DNA of 64,000 nt, from positions 5,289 to 69,288 of the forward strand of contig JACKHN010000033.1 of NCBI GenBank assembly GCA_020638975.1, read 5' to 3'. Below, in pieces: positions 24,696 through 33,683 of this stretch; position 1 is the stretch's first letter, and each line of letters opens with the position of its first letter. The DNA is from Planctomycetaceae bacterium (GTDB taxonomy: Bacteria; Planctomycetota; Planctomycetia; Pirellulales; Pirellulaceae). The notes beneath the pieces were generated by a model. The model saw only the letters and a program-made list of their open reading frames with translations, had not been told where the DNA came from and did no database searches. The position numbers and the translations under genes are program-made.

Positions 24696-25289
24696 TCACT
24701 TCGAGCCATCTTTATCGCTGGCGTTGAGTGGCACGCTAATCACCAATCCGGCAAACTTTGGTTTCTTCGACTGTGGTTTGAAGAAGCCGCCATGACAACC
24801 GACACACCCATCGCTCAATGGTATCGCACCGGCGAGCCGATAGTAGCCATCTTCGACGACTTCCAGTTGCGGAGTGCCCGCAGCGATTTCCTTCGATGCT
24901 TTCTTTTCGAAGTCGCTGGTGGGTTCATGATCGACGCTCATTGGTTTCAAGCTCGCCGAGATCCAGCGAGCTTCCGTCTTCGATTGTCGCTCCATCTCGT
25001 CGAAGATGTCCTGCATCGCGCGAGCCGGAATGATGGCTCGATCACGGTGGAAATAGCGATGGTGCAACACTTCCAGCGTCGCCGCATAGACATCGTGCAT
25101 GACCTTCGCGCGTTCTCTTGCGGCGGCGATGACGACGCCACTCGACTCAGCCGTCGCTGAGTCGAGTGGTTGTGCTGCGTCGTCTTGCAACGCGTTTACC
25201 TGCAACTCTTGGCCACGCAGATCCGCAGCGATCGACAATCCGATCGTCACGCAAAGTAAGGGCAAACAAATCAGCCACTTCTTCAACAT
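24696..25289 (-). CDS. Tll0287-like/DUF3365 heme-binding protein, copy B
   Basis: A 197-residue exported protein with signal peptide (MLKKWLICLPLLCVTIGLSIA), a region MQDIFDEMERQSKTEARWIS shared with copy C, and a single heme motif CVGCH (about 167-171) followed by GGFFKPQ. It is the middle of three paralogues. Copies B and C are more alike to each other than either is to copy A. Likely periplasmic and c-heme-carrying; a role in NO or redox sensing follows from its neighbours, not from its sequence. Confidence 0.78.
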   Translation of the reverse strand: MLKKWLICLPLLCVTIGLSIAADLRGQELQVNALQDDAAQPLDSATAESSGVVIAAARERAKVMHDVYAATLEVLHHRYFHRDRAIIPARAMQDIFDEMERQSKTEARWISASLKPMSVDHEPTSDFEKKASKEIAAGTPQLEVVEDGYYRLAGAIPLSDGCVGCHGGFFKPQSKKPKFAGLVISVPLNASDKDGSK

Positions 25290-25404
25290 CGTACGGCTCC
25301 TGAGAAAACGTCTATGGTCGCGAGTTTCGTTCGGCCTACAGGCTGTACTTCAACGAATGGTACAGCGCGGGTCTTTCTCTGTGGCGTTGCAAACGTGCTG
25401 CCAA

Positions 25405-25968
25405 TTATTCAATCGGTACGATGTAGCTGATCGCACCGATCGGCTCGCCCTTCTTGGCATCCGCGTAGTGAGCGTGACACATCACGCACTTCTGCATGAC
25501 CACGGGTACAGCCGTCAACGTTCGTAGTTGATGCTTGCCGTCCTTGCTGACGATCTCCTCATAGATCTGGTCTCCGGCCTTTAACCGCTTAATTCCCTCG
25601 CGCTCGAAATCGTCTTTGGCAACATTCTCGTCGTCGTAGGGCTCGCCGGTTGCGTCGATCAATCGGACCTTATTGTCGCCGGACTCGGAGATGTTCTTAA
25701 ACAACAAGACAGCGGCACTTCCCGCAGCGAAGTCGTCTTCATCGTGAACGTACTTGTCAGTTACCAACACAATCGTCTGCTTGAAAATGTTGTCCAGTGT
25801 TTGGACGGCCTTGCGCGACCGCTCGACCGCGGCCTTCTTCGGCTTCGCCTCCTTAGCCTGTTCTTCGGCCATGGCAACGCTTGTGTCGCCGGAACTAACC
25901 ATGGCGGCCAGCATGAAGACGACGGTTGCTGCAATACAGACGGCGAGGACACACAGTTTCTTCTTCAT
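25405..25968 (-). CDS. Tll0287-like/DUF3365 heme-binding protein, copy A
   Basis: A 187-residue exported protein with an N-terminal membrane segment or signal (LCVLAVCIAATVVFMLAAMV), a charged helix, a PAS-like part with VRLIDATGEPYDDENVA, and a heme motif CVMCH (about 163-167). It is the first of the three CxxCH genes and follows the nsrR-like gene by about 60 bases. Start MKKK at 25968 is preceded by AAAGGAAG. Confidence 0.78.
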   Translation of the reverse strand: MKKKLCVLAVCIAATVVFMLAAMVSSGDTSVAMAEEQAKEAKPKKAAVERSRKAVQTLDNIFKQTIVLVTDKYVHDEDDFAAGSAAVLLFKNISESGDNKVRLIDATGEPYDDENVAKDDFEREGIKRLKAGDQIYEEIVSKDGKHQLRTLTAVPVVMQKCVMCHAHYADAKKGEPIGAISYIVPIE

Positions 25969-26030
25969 CGTTCTTCCTTTCGATCAATAGGGAGGCGGGA
26001 TAGATGGTGGGAGTATCTCGGACTTAACGC

Positions 26031-26462
26031 CTAAGAGGCAGGCGAGTTGACACGAGTAAACTGTCGTTTGGTAGGGGCGACATCTGCCAAGGTGACGCCG
26101 TTCAGGTATTCCAGTTGGACTCGTTCGGCTTCGGCAAGCGCTCCTTTGAGTTTGCAAAATGACTGAATCGCACAAACATCCTCGGTGGCTACGCATTCGA
26201 GCAAATGCATATTGCCTTCAAAGGCTTCGATCACGTCACCCAGGCGAATGTCTTCCGGTTGCTTTGCAAGTTCGATGCCGCCACCTATGCCGCGCATGCT
26301 GCGGACATATCCAAGTCTTGCGAGTTGGTTGACAACTTTCGCCATGTGGTTCGGCGAAACGCCATACAACTCTGCGACTTGTGTCACCGTTGTTCTCTCA
26401 ACCTTCGCGGTCAAGTACATCAGCGTTCGAAGCGCAAAGTCCGTGTGTGTGGTCAGTCGCAT
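26031..26462 (-). CDS. nsrR: NsrR-like Rrf2-family regulator
   Basis: A 143-residue Rrf2 regulator. The N-terminus MRLTTHTDFALRTLMYL is that of NsrR. A winged HTH follows (VTQVAELYGVSPNHMAKVV) with the wing RGIGGGIELA, and three cysteines C90, C97 and C103 are placed to hold an Fe-S cluster. NsrR senses nitric oxide through this cluster and derepresses NO-detoxification genes. The gene heads a leftward set of heme-binding, MOSC and ScdA_N genes and faces a DUF3124 gene. A palindrome directly before its start may be an operator. ATG 26462 or TTG 26474 could be the start. Confidence 0.83.
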   Translation of the reverse strand: MRLTTHTDFALRTLMYLTAKVERTTVTQVAELYGVSPNHMAKVVNQLARLGYVRSMRGIGGGIELAKQPEDIRLGDVIEAFEGNMHLLECVATEDVCAIQSFCKLKGALAEAERVQLEYLNGVTLADVAPTKRQFTRVNSPAS

Positions 26463-26468
26463 GTCGTG

Positions 26469-26480
26469 TAACAATTGTTA
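26469..26480. promoter_or_regulatory. Palindrome TAACAATTGTTA upstream of nsrR
   Basis: A perfect 12-base palindrome lies seven bases upstream of the nsrR ATG, where a bound repressor would block translation or transcription. It does not match the classical NsrR site, so the binding protein is not identified. Confidence 0.4.
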
Positions 26481-26882
26481 AACAGGCAAAAGAGGTATGT
26501 CATTAGCATATTATGTAGTTGGAGACTCAGAAGTGGTCAAGTAGAAATCGGAGATCATGCAATCACTACCCCATACAGCCAAGCAGAAGTGTCAAACAAG
26601 GAAGACGGTGTCGCCGTCTGTTGACACATCGTCGGAGCGATCGCGCAAATCGATCGACTGGGTTCTAGCCCTTCCATATGAGGGAGCAGTTCTGTGCTTT
26701 CGCCTTTCACGACGGATGCGAGGGATCGGAAAGCGTGATGAGTAACCAAGATGAGCAATCGAAAAGCCCTTGAAAGCAGGTAGACTCGCACGAGTCTGTG
26801 TTTCGATCTATGCTTTCCAGATAGGGCTAATCGGTATGTCGATCGCCTCGCTAAATCGGAATTGTTGTTTAAAGGGATTGTG
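26481..26882. other. Intergenic region between nsrR and the DUF3124 gene
   Basis: This must contain the divergent promoters of the two genes. It also holds short inverted sequence GACGGTGTCGCCGTC near 26605 and GACTCGCACGAGTC near 26788. No gene was recognised. Confidence 0.5.
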
Positions 26883-27518
26883 ATGGCGAATTATTCAGAG
26901 TCGGAAGCGGAAGGATTCATTCGACGCTTCAAGCTGATTCTGATTGTCTTTGCGGCAGTTTTAGTTGTGCCGTTGACGCTCTTGATAATCTACCTGGACT
27001 GGCGGTTCGATTCATTCGAAGACGGCTTGCGTTATCGAACACCGCAATCGATGGATGACACGTCGGCAGTTCTGCCCGCCCTGCCTTGGACTCCTGTCCA
27101 GGGCCAAACGGTTTATGTCCCCGCCTACTCCCACGTCTACGCTCAAGACGGCAAACCGCATCTGCTGACGGTGACGCTTAGCGTGCGAAATGCAGATGCT
27201 GACCGCGAGATTGTTGTGACTTCCGTTCAGTACTACGACACGAAAGGGCGCAACATTGGATCGCATCTCGATAAACCGCTTCGACTTGCTCCACTTGCAT
27301 CCACCGAGTTTCTCGTTGAACGCGACGATGCCACTGGTGGCAGCGGTGCCAACTTCATGGTCGAGTGGGTTGCTGGTGAGCCAGTGGTTCCGCCAATCAT
27401 CGAAACAGTGATGATTGACACAAGCGGCTCGCAGGGCATCTCGTTCGCGCGATCGGGCACCGTGGTTAAAGAAGGTGTTCCAGAATCGGACCAGCGCACG
27501 CGTGAAGTCGTACCTTAG
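26883..27518 (+). CDS. DUF3124-domain membrane-anchored protein
   Basis: A 211-residue protein with one N-terminal membrane segment (LILIVFAAVLVVPLTLLIIYL, about 15-35) and an extracytoplasmic DUF3124 domain (about 75-200). Conserved stretches are TVYVPAYSHVYAQDGK, LLTVTLSVRNAD and FMVEWVAG. The function of DUF3124 is unknown; it is often found beside respiratory and stress genes. ATG 26883 follows GGGATTGTG with a weak ribosome binding site. It is transcribed away from nsrR and may share its control. Confidence 0.78.
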   Translation: MANYSESEAEGFIRRFKLILIVFAAVLVVPLTLLIIYLDWRFDSFEDGLRYRTPQSMDDTSAVLPALPWTPVQGQTVYVPAYSHVYAQDGKPHLLTVTLSVRNADADREIVVTSVQYYDTKGRNIGSHLDKPLRLAPLASTEFLVERDDATGGSGANFMVEWVAGEPVVPPIIETVMIDTSGSQGISFARSGTVVKEGVPESDQRTREVVP

Positions 27519-27913
27519 GACCGATAGCTTGCGACGCAGCTTCCGTAACTCCGTAGTACGTCACAGAATAATTGTGTAGTTTTCGTCACGCCACTGACGA
27601 AGACGATCGGCCAGACGCTCGCCGACTTGCTCTTCATCGCCTACCACCACATGACCTCCGGCACGTACGAATTCGTCCGTGTGCAACTGGTATCGCGAAC
27701 TGCACAACGTCAACAAACGCACCACGGTACTGGCTGGACATCGGCTGCGATTCGCCACGCGGAACCACAGCGCAGCGTGACGACAAACGGAATCACGTCC
27801 CGACCTCTCCGTTTAAAACGCACAGGCACACGACGCCGGCGTTTATCGGAACCAGCGTCATCCGCTGGCGCGTTCGTAGCCGCCGGCACCGCCGCAACCA
27901 AGGTAGCTTGACT
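27519..27913. other. Region without an assignable gene
   Basis: A leftward frame ending at 27561 has a coding-like tail (FVRAGGHVVVGDEEQVGERL), suggesting the remnant of a lost gene, but no family is recognised and the upstream part looks random. Confidence 0.4.
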
Positions 27914-28349
27914 CTAATTGGCATCGCGCACGCCCACTTCACACAGCGGCGTAATGTGACTCGGTCGATTAATTACCTGCGCGACAGTCACTCGTGAAAA
28001 TGCCGCCTCCATCGTGGCATAGGCCGTATCCAATTCCTGATGCAGCGGACAGAGGCTGGTGTGTGACTCGAGGCCGAGCGGACAGGCGAGAATGCGTTCG
28101 ATCTTGCCAACGGCGTTGATCACGTCGAGGATCGAAATCTCTGCCGGATCACAGTCGATTCGGTAGCCGCCGCCGGGGCCGGATTGCGATCGAACCAACC
28201 CCGCTTTGACGAGGTCCTGCAAGACCTTGTGGAGATAACGTCTGGGCACGCGAATTGCTTCGGCAAGCTTGTCGGCAGATTCCGCTTTGTCCGGCGTCCG
28301 CCCAAGCCAAACCGCAGCGCAAAGCGTATTCGGCAGTCTTTGGTAACAT
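27914..28349 (-). pseudogene. Second Rrf2-family regulator, frameshifted
   Basis: The N-terminus MLPKTAEYALRC starts at ATG 28349 after GGAGGT. The continuation VWLGRTPDKAESADKLAEA and VPRRYLHKVLQDLVKAGLV, with the wing SGPGGGYRI, lies in another frame, so about two bases are missing near 28312. The rest to 27914 contains two cysteines (ACPLGL, LCPLH) where Rrf2 proteins bind Fe-S clusters. In one piece it would be about 145 residues. It is divergent from the broken norZ gene, which it probably regulated. Confidence 0.8.
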
Positions 28350-28466
28350 ATTCAAACCTCCGGTCACATTCTACACCTTGACATGGATAATACAATCTCT
28401 AGAATGCTGCACCTAAAGGTAAAGTAATTGTTGCAGAGCGAGTTTTTGGGAGTTGCGAGGACTAAA

Positions 28467-30671
28467 ATGAAGCGACTTTGATTCTGTTTGGGCTGGTTTT
28501 GGTCGTATCTTTCGCCGTGCTCGGGTGGATTGGCGGGCGGATTTATCAGGAGGCTCCACCGATCGCTGACAAGGTGGTCACGACGGACGGCCAGCTCGTT
28601 GTTGATGTCGGTGAAATTCAGGCTGGCCAGAATGTTTGGCAGTCGCTCGGCGGCATGGAAGTTGGATCGATTTGGGGCCACGGCAGTTATGTCGCGCCCG
28701 ATTGACTGCGGATTGGTTGCATCGCGAAGCTGTCTTCATCCTCGACCGCTGGGCGAAGAGCGAATTTGCTGGCAGCTTTGAAGAACTCGACCCCGAGCGA
28801 CAGGCACAGTTGAGCGGTCGGTTGACGACGCTCATGCGGACCAACACGTTCGATCCTGCAACCAGCACGATCACGGTTGATCCGATTCGAGCCGACGCGT
28901 TTCAATCGAATCTCGCCCACTACTCCGATGTGTTTTCAAACGGCAATCCTGACTACGCAATTCCCGCCGGTGCCGTTTCAGACCCAGATCGACTGAAGAA
29001 ACTATCAGCCTTCTTCTTTGGTCATCGTGGGCCGCCTCGACCAACCGGCCAGACGACAATATCAGTTATACGAACAACTGGCCCTACGAACCGTTGGTCG
29101 CGAATCGCGCGACAGGCGAAGCGGTTGTCTGGACCGGCGTCAGCATCATCATGCTATTGGCCGGAATCTCGGCGATGGCGTGGTGGTATGCGTCTCGTCG
29201 GAGCGAAGAGGAAGAACCGGTCGCGCCAGAATCCGATCCACTCGGTCGCTGGGAGGCCACGCCTTCTCAGCGGGCAACGATCAAGTACTTCTGGGTTGTC
29301 TCGGCCTTGATTCTATTGCAGATGTTGTTGGGAGTGGTCACGGCACTACGGCGTGGAGGGTGACGGCTTCATGGATTCGCCCTCTCGGATTGGTTGCCGT
29401 ACAGCGTTACGCGAACGTGGCATATTCAACTCGGCTTATTCTGGATCGCGACTGCATGGTTGGCAGCCGGTCTGTTCATTGGGCCTTTGGTCAGCGAGCA
29501 AGAGCCTAAGGGCAGCGGCTGGGCGTTAACATTCTGTTTCTAGCTTTGTTGCTTGTCGTCGTTGGATCTCTGACTGGTGAGTGGCTGAGTATTCACAACA
29601 AGATGTCGGATACAGTCTCGTTCTATCTCGGACATCAAGGTTACGAGTACGTAGACCTGGGACGCGTCTGGCAAATCGCACTGTTGGTTGGCCTACTGTT
29701 ATGGCTGTTTTAATGATCCGCGTGTTGCGTCCCGCGTTACGAAAGCAAGGCGAGCAAAAGCAACTCGTCGCGCTTTGGCGGTTTCGACCGGCGCCATCGC
29801 ACTGTTCTATGGCGGCGCTGGCTTGACGTGGGGACAGCACACTCACCTGTCGATCGTCGAGTACTGGCGCTGGTGGGTCGTACATCTCTGGGTCGAAGGG
29901 TTCTTCAAGTCTTTGCGACAACCGTCATCGCATTCATCTTCATGCGTTTGAATTTGATCCGACCAGGCATCGCGGCTGCGGCGGCATTGCTCTCGGCCAC
30001 CATCTTTCTGTCGGGCGGCATCATCGGAACTTGCCATCACTTGTACTTCTCCGGCACGCCGACCGTAGGTTGGCTTGGGTTCCGTCTTCAGTGCGTTGAA
30101 GTCGTCCCCTGTGTCTTGTTGGCTTCGATGCGATGGAAGATCTGCGACGTTCGAGAACCTCGCCATGGGTACAGCGATACAAGTGGCCCATCTACTTCTT
30201 CATCTCCGTCGCTTTCTGGAACATGGTGGGAGCCGGCTTGTTCGGCTTCATGATCAATCCGCCGATCGCTTTGTATTACATGCAAGGCCTAAATACGACA
30301 CCACCCATGGCCACGCCGCGCTGTTCGGTGTGTACGGAATGCTGGGTATCGGCTTGATGCTTGTCTGTTTGCGAGTCCTGATCCCCGGGCGTGAATGGAA
30401 AGACGGCTTGCTGCGGTTCTCCTTCTGGTCGTTGAACGGTGGGTTGATGGAATGTGCATCTTAAGTTTGCTGCCGGTGGGGTTGATGCAAACCTGGGCAT
30501 CGGTCGAGCACGGCTATTGGTTCGCTCGCAGCTCCGAATTCATGCAGACCTGTTAATGCAGAATCTGCGTGGATGCGGGTGCCTGGCGACACGGTATTCT
30601 TTCTCGGCGCCGTCGCGTTAGTCGTCTTCGTAGCAGGATTAAAATCAGGACATTCATTTCGGAAAACTTGA
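28467..30671 (+). pseudogene. norZ: Quinol-dependent nitric oxide reductase, multiply frameshifted
   Basis: The whole length of a qNOR (about 735 codons) can be followed, but only by switching frame at least eight times, the first at codon 4. Identifiable pieces in order are GRIYQEAPPIADKVV, SIWGHGSYVAPD, TADWLHREAVFILDRWAK, NNWPYEPLVANRATGEAVVW, LTWGQHTHLSIVEYWRWW, HGHAALFGVYGMLGIGLML and VPGDTVFFLGAVAL. These include the quinol-oxidase-like helices and conserved histidines of the heme b/FeB site. qNOR reduces NO to N2O at the membrane. Neighbouring genes are intact, which favours real gene decay over general sequencing error. Confidence 0.85.
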
Positions 30672-30726
30672 TCTACATGCCTGATGCGACACAAGTAGCA
30701 TAACTTCTATTGAAAGGGACGAAACA

Positions 30727-31065
30727 ATGGCGATTCCACATGCCAAACCAGCAGAACTCGTCGATGTATCGGCGCTCGGGTCGAACCTGGCGAGCGCCCA
30801 GACAACGACTTTGGTTAAGACCGATTCGCTGGAAGTCATTCGGCTCGTGCTTCCGGCCGGCAAGGCACTGAAGCCGCATGAAGTTCCGGGTGAAATCACG
30901 GTTCAGTGCCTGGAGGGTAAGGTCGCCTTCTGCGCGGGAGATTCGGAGTGTGAATTGACGACTGGCAAGTTGATCTACCTAGCAGGATCGGACGAGCATT
31001 CGCTGCGTGCTGTCGAGGATTCGTCGCTGCTTGTAACAATCCTGCTCAAACGCGATGTTGATTGA
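30727..31065 (+). CDS. Cupin-domain protein
   Basis: A 112-residue single cupin: VIRLVLPAGKALKPHEVPGE (about 38-57), CLEGKVAFCAGDSECELTTG and GSDEHSLRAVEDSSLLVTILL. One metal-binding histidine is in KPHEV and another in DEHSL. Such small cupins are commonly encoded beside NO reductase or NnrS-type genes. It follows the broken norZ by 55 bases with AAAGGGAC before the ATG, and remains intact although norZ does not. Confidence 0.8.
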   Translation: MAIPHAKPAELVDVSALGSNLASAQTTTLVKTDSLEVIRLVLPAGKALKPHEVPGEITVQCLEGKVAFCAGDSECELTTGKLIYLAGSDEHSLRAVEDSSLLVTILLKRDVD

Positions 31066-31174
31066 CGGTCAAGTTCGGCAAGCGTGTACGGCTCTCGTTG
31101 ATCAATTGCTTGACCATCATCCTGACGGCATTGAACTGGAAGAGACATGCTATCCTGTTGAGAGGTGAAACACG

Positions 31175-33373
31175 ATGAAGTGCCTATCGCTATGCCTTGT
31201 CTTGATAATGGTTTCGTGTGCGAACGCGGAACTGGAGGTATATGTGTCGGCGGACGCTGCCGCCGGCGGCGATGGCAGTCGCCACAAGCCCTATCAGACC
31301 CTGACGCAAGCACGTGACGGAATTCGCACGCTGCGCAAGGCGGGGAAGCTGCCGAGCGGCGAAGCAGTGACGGTCGCAGTGGAGCCGGGTGTCTATCCGT
31401 TGGATTCGTCCTTTGAGCTCAGTGCCGCAGACAGCGGCACGGCGGAAGCGCCGGTCGTCTATCGTGCTCGGGAAAGTGGTAACGCACGACTTCAAGGCGG
31501 TATCGCGTTGGAGCCTGCTTCTTTCAAGCCCGTCACCGAAGCGGCAGTCCTTTCACGACTGGACGCGGTTGTCCGGGACAAGGTGCGTGTGTGCGACCTT
31601 TCGGCCAAAGTCCCGGCCGAGTTTCCTGACTTCAAGGCATCGTTTCGTGGAGCGCCTTCAGCTCCTTGGCTGTATGTGAACCATCAACCCATGACACTGG
31701 CACGGTGGCCCAACATCAGCGCAACCGATGCCGAGTGGGCAACGTTTTCCAAGGCGGTCGACAGCGGCCTGCCCAAGCCCGATGCAACCGACCCCGCCTT
31801 GCTCAAACTACATCCTGGTTCGTTCCTGTTCGACGATCCGCGACCGGCACGGTGGAATCTGTCGGAGGGAGTCTGGTTGCTCGGCTACTGGACGCATGAT
31901 TGGAGCGATGAAGTGATTCGCATCGCCGCCTATGACAAGGAGAAGAAGGTCATCACACTGGCAGCGCCACACTCGTACGGCATCAACGCCGGTACCTGGG
32001 GCGCAGCGAACCGCCGGTTCTTTGCCATGAACGCACTGGAAGAGTTAGACGCTCCGGGCGAATGGTATCTGGATCGTTCCCGAAAGCTTCTTTATCTCTA
32101 CCCCAACAGCGATCTGGCAACGGCGGAGATCGTTCTGGCAACTCTGACCGAACCACTTATCAGAGTGAATGGCGCAAAGCACGTAAAACTGATCGGATTG
32201 AATTTTGAGTACGGTCATGCCGACGGCATCATCGCCCAGAACACCGAACGCTTGGAAATCACTGGCTGTGTGGTAGCCAATCTGGCGGGAAGCGGAATGT
32301 CCATCAATGGCTCGGACTGTGCCGTGCGATCTTGCGATGTCTTTAACATTGGCCGGGGCGGCATCTCACTCAACGGCGGAGATCGCAAGTCGCTGACGCC
32401 CGCCAACAACCTTGCCGAGAACAACCACATCCACCACTTTGGCATCTTTCAACGCACCTATGCTCCCGGGATCGGCGTGAACGGCTGCGGCCAGATCGTT
32501 CGCAATAACTGTATTCACGATGCTCCGCACAACGCGGTCCTGTACGGTGGCAACGAACATCTGTTCGAGCGAAACGAGGTCTATCGTGTGGTCATGGAAA
32601 CCGGCGATGCCGGCGCGTTCTACACCGGGCGTGACTGGACGAGTCGAGGCAATGTTCTGCGCAACAACTACATTCACGACCTTGGCGGTGGCAACGCCAG
32701 TCATGTGAATACGATGGGCATCTATCTCGACGACTGTGATTGCGGCGATACGCTCGTGGGAAACGTGTTCTACCGTGCCGGGCGAGCGATCATGATCGGC
32801 GGCGGTCGCGACAATCCGGTCCTGAACAACCTGGTTATCGATTGCCCCATCGGTCTGCACATCGACGCGCGTGGGATGACGTGGAAGCAATGGAACAATC
32901 CCGCAGACAAGAGTTGGCACTTGGAAGCCAAGGCCCAGCAGGTCGACTACAAGCAACCGCCGTGGAGCACCAAGTATCCGCGCCTTGCCGCGATTATGAA
33001 CGAGGAGCCACGTGAACCGCTGGGCAATACGATTCGTCGCAATGTGTTTGTCGACTGTACGAATCAGGTCTGTAGCTTTGACGGCAACGTGAAGAAACTG
33101 CTGAACAAGTTCGAGATTGCCGACAATCTGGCGGTGAATTCGACCGGAGCTACCGATGGCATGGCAAAGCCGGTCGACATCGCAGGCTTCGCCAATCTCG
33201 CTGGTACTGAAGACAAGTCGATTGACCTCGGTTTCGACAACGCAACAGGGCCAAATCCTTCGTCGCGTTGGCAAGCATGGCTCAACAAGGAGATACCTTC
33301 TTTCGAGACAATTCCGTTTGACCAGATCGGACTTTACCAAGACGAGTACCGCCACACACTGCCGGCTCGCTGA
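31175..33373 (+). CDS. Secreted right-handed beta-helix protein
   Basis: A 732-residue protein with a signal peptide (MKCLSLCLVLIMVSCANA). Its start is typical of the family, EVYVSADAAAGGDGSRHKPY then TLTQARDGIRTLRKAGKLP, followed by a long beta-helix (about 290-560). Parallel-helix rungs include HVKLIGLNFEYGHADGII and NNYIHDLGGGNASHVNTMG. It resembles secreted polysaccharide lyases or alpha-glycosidase-type helices (GH120/PL-like). The ATG follows GAGAGGTG. Transcribed in the same direction as the ceramidase-like gene. Confidence 0.78.
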   Translation: MKCLSLCLVLIMVSCANAELEVYVSADAAAGGDGSRHKPYQTLTQARDGIRTLRKAGKLPSGEAVTVAVEPGVYPLDSSFELSAADSGTAEAPVVYRARESGNARLQGGIALEPASFKPVTEAAVLSRLDAVVRDKVRVCDLSAKVPAEFPDFKASFRGAPSAPWLYVNHQPMTLARWPNISATDAEWATFSKAVDSGLPKPDATDPALLKLHPGSFLFDDPRPARWNLSEGVWLLGYWTHDWSDEVIRIAAYDKEKKVITLAAPHSYGINAGTWGAANRRFFAMNALEELDAPGEWYLDRSRKLLYLYPNSDLATAEIVLATLTEPLIRVNGAKHVKLIGLNFEYGHADGIIAQNTERLEITGCVVANLAGSGMSINGSDCAVRSCDVFNIGRGGISLNGGDRKSLTPANNLAENNHIHHFGIFQRTYAPGIGVNGCGQIVRNNCIHDAPHNAVLYGGNEHLFERNEVYRVVMETGDAGAFYTGRDWTSRGNVLRNNYIHDLGGGNASHVNTMGIYLDDCDCGDTLVGNVFYRAGRAIMIGGGRDNPVLNNLVIDCPIGLHIDARGMTWKQWNNPADKSWHLEAKAQQVDYKQPPWSTKYPRLAAIMNEEPREPLGNTIRRNVFVDCTNQVCSFDGNVKKLLNKFEIADNLAVNSTGATDGMAKPVDIAGFANLAGTEDKSIDLGFDNATGPNPSSRWQAWLNKEIPSFETIPFDQIGLYQDEYRHTLPAR

Positions 33374-33683
33374 ACCTGTCAGCGTGAATCACGAGCTTGA
33401 CAGGGAAAGGTGAGCGAAAGCGTATTTGATGACATGCCGCGGTGTTCCATTCATGGGGATGTAACGTGGAAGGGGCGGACATCAGGACGCTACGCTTACC
33501 ACCGGCTAATTGCAGCAACTCCTTCGGAATACTTTGCGAAATGCGCAACGTCACAACTCGCGCGTCGGGATGTTCTCGATTCACTTGGAAACTTCACTCG
33601 CGAGCCGTGCTATGATAGCTTCGCGCTGACGTGAGTAATCGTCATAGCTGCAAAAGTGATGGCCGACGTTTTCGGACAGGAGT
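33374..33683. other. Gene-free stretch
   Basis: No gene, clear hairpin or promoter motif was recognised between the beta-helix gene and the ceramidase-like gene. Confidence 0.5.

Noticed and set aside
26555..26791. A leftward frame with MEGLEPSRS, similar to peptides read antisense from tRNA genes
   Set aside because: The underlying plus strand does not fold into a cloverleaf with a normal T-loop or anticodon arm, so no tRNA was called.
27572..27997. A 141-codon rightward frame
   Set aside because: Histidine/threonine/arginine-rich product without any structure pattern; the opposite strand looks more coding-like near 27561-27690.
32366..33355. A 329-codon leftward frame inside the beta-helix gene
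   Set aside because: It is antisense to a gene with signal peptide and clear beta-helix rungs; valine/isoleucine-rich composition is a by-product of the codon pattern.
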